A stretch of DNA of 64,000 nucleotides from Anderseniella sp039978075. GTDB lineage: Bacteria > Pseudomonadota > Alphaproteobacteria > Rhizobiales > Aestuariivirgaceae. Shown here one piece after another: positions 63,444 to 64,000 of this stretch. The notes below the pieces were generated by a model. That model ran no database searches. It saw only the letters and a list, made by a program, of their open reading frames with translations, and had not been told where the DNA came from. Within the stretch, counting starts at the first letter, position 1, and each line of letters begins with the position of its first letter. The stretch is from contig JBDWCA010000005.1 in assembly GCA_039978075.1 (NCBI GenBank), positions 186,001-250,000 on the forward strand, in the 5' to 3' direction. The translations under genes and the position numbers were made by a program.

Positions 63444-64000
63444 ATGACACAGCAAGCAAAAATCGTTGGTGGCGTGCACGTGGAGCAGCGCCATGATTCC
63501 GCGCACAAGCATGTCACAGGCCGGGCAGATTACATCGACGACATGGCAGCACCTGAGGGCCTGCTGCATGCCTATCTCGGCCTGTCGTCCGTTGCTCACG
63601 GCGATATCGAGACCATGGACCTGTCTGCCGTGCAGGCTGCGCCCGGCGTGATCGGGGTTCTGACGGCGGAAGATATTCCCGGACATAACGACGTCAGCCC
63701 GACCGGCAAACAGGATGATCCGGTTTTTGCCCGGACAGTGGAGTTTCACGGTCAGCCGATTTTTGCAGTTGTGGCCGAGACCAGGGCAGCGGCGCGCAAT
63801 GCGGCCAGCCTGGCGAAGGTCGACTACACCACAAGATCGCATTTCACAGATGTCGCCGAAGCCCGCGCCGCCAACTATCCGCTGGTAACGGAACCGCTCA
63901 CACTCAAGCGAGGTGATGCTGCAGCCGCACTTGCAGCCGCGCCGCGGCGCATAAAGGGCGACATGCGCGTCGGCGGGCAGGACCATTTCTACCTTGAAGG
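63444..64000 (+). CDS. xdhB: xanthine dehydrogenase large subunit (XdhB), 5' part, cut by window edge
   Basis: 185 codons visible; it continues past the edge. The sequence is the N-terminal part of the molybdopterin-binding subunit: VGGVHVEQRHDSAHKHVTGRA, YIDDMAAPEGLLHAYLGLS, GVIGVLTAEDIPGHND and EFHGQPIFAVVAET. Begins eight bases after xdhA. The molybdenum-binding residues lie beyond the window. Confidence 0.92.
   Translation, partial: MTQQAKIVGGVHVEQRHDSAHKHVTGRADYIDDMAAPEGLLHAYLGLSSVAHGDIETMDLSAVQAAPGVIGVLTAEDIPGHNDVSPTGKQDDPVFARTVEFHGQPIFAVVAETRAAARNAASLAKVDYTTRSHFTDVAEARAANYPLVTEPLTLKRGDAAAALAAAPRRIKGDMRVGGQDHFYLE

Noticed and set aside
63414..63986. Reverse-strand frame of 190 codons at the right edge
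   Set aside because: It is antisense to the start of xdhB, whose forward frame has clear family motifs.

Overview
The window is a stretch of an alphaproteobacterial chromosome, most likely Hyphomicrobiales (Rhizobiales-like). The pointers are a malate thiokinase/malyl-CoA lyase cluster with a PrpR/ScfR-type regulator, a rhizobial-type glycerol ABC transporter locus, a fused allantoinase/OHCU decarboxylase, an IalB-family protein, a DUF1476 (F1-ATPase zeta-like) protein, and TRAP and peptide-type ABC importers. No genus can be assigned from the sequence alone. I saw no rRNA, tRNA, CRISPR array, insertion sequence or prophage.

Layout. 0.2-3.3 kb: a GAF-PAS-GGDEF-EAL cyclic-di-GMP protein followed by acetolactate decarboxylase. 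3.4-13 kb: a 3010-residue Gly-rich autotransporter with about 39 imperfect repeats, then an IalB-like periplasmic protein. 13.0-13.3 kb: a decayed, internally deleted copy of the ScfR-like regulator whose intact form lies at 21.9-23.3 kb. 13.4-21.9 kb: a TRAP transporter / cupin / IclR / HyuA-HyuB / HpcH-HpaI aldolase operon for an unidentified carboxylate or cyclic amide. 21.9-27.8 kb: ScfR regulator, decayed hydroxypyruvate reductase, malate-CoA ligase mtkBA, a small phosphatase-fold-like protein, and divergent malyl-CoA lyase. This set splits malate into acetyl-CoA and glyoxylate.

27.8-33.1 kb: MFS exporter, NCS2 purine permease, Rieske oxygenase and an orphan TupA-like ATP-grasp protein. 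33.4-39.7 kb: peptide/nickel-type ABC importer (dppA-B-C-x-D-F) with an unusual membrane-anchored extra gene. 39.7-41.2 kb: Lrp/AsnC regulator divergent from an EamA permease. 41.3-51.3 kb: complete glycerol locus, glpK-glpD-glpR on one strand and glpV-S-T-P-Q-U on the other. The two ATPases carry complementary defects, which predicts one canonical and one degenerate ATP site.

51.3-64 kb: purine and ureide catabolism, comprising 8-oxoguanine deaminase, ureidoglycolate lyase, ureidoglycine aminohydrolase, the PuuE-UraD fusion, HIU hydrolase, and XdhA with the start of XdhB (cut by the window edge). Between the deaminase and the ureide genes lie several small proteins (a GrlR-like protein, a zeta-like protein with a shortened N-terminus, a Cys-rich tandem-domain secreted protein, a YHS protein), a vestigial 3' end of a second deaminase gene, and a small insert carrying an EamA permease and a PPOX-type flavoprotein.

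Three gene remnants (ScfR-like, HprA-like, deaminase tail) show recent duplication and loss in an otherwise compact catabolic region. The least explained items are the TRAP/Hyu operon, the Cys-rich tandem protein, the zeta-like protein and the extra gene in the dpp operon.
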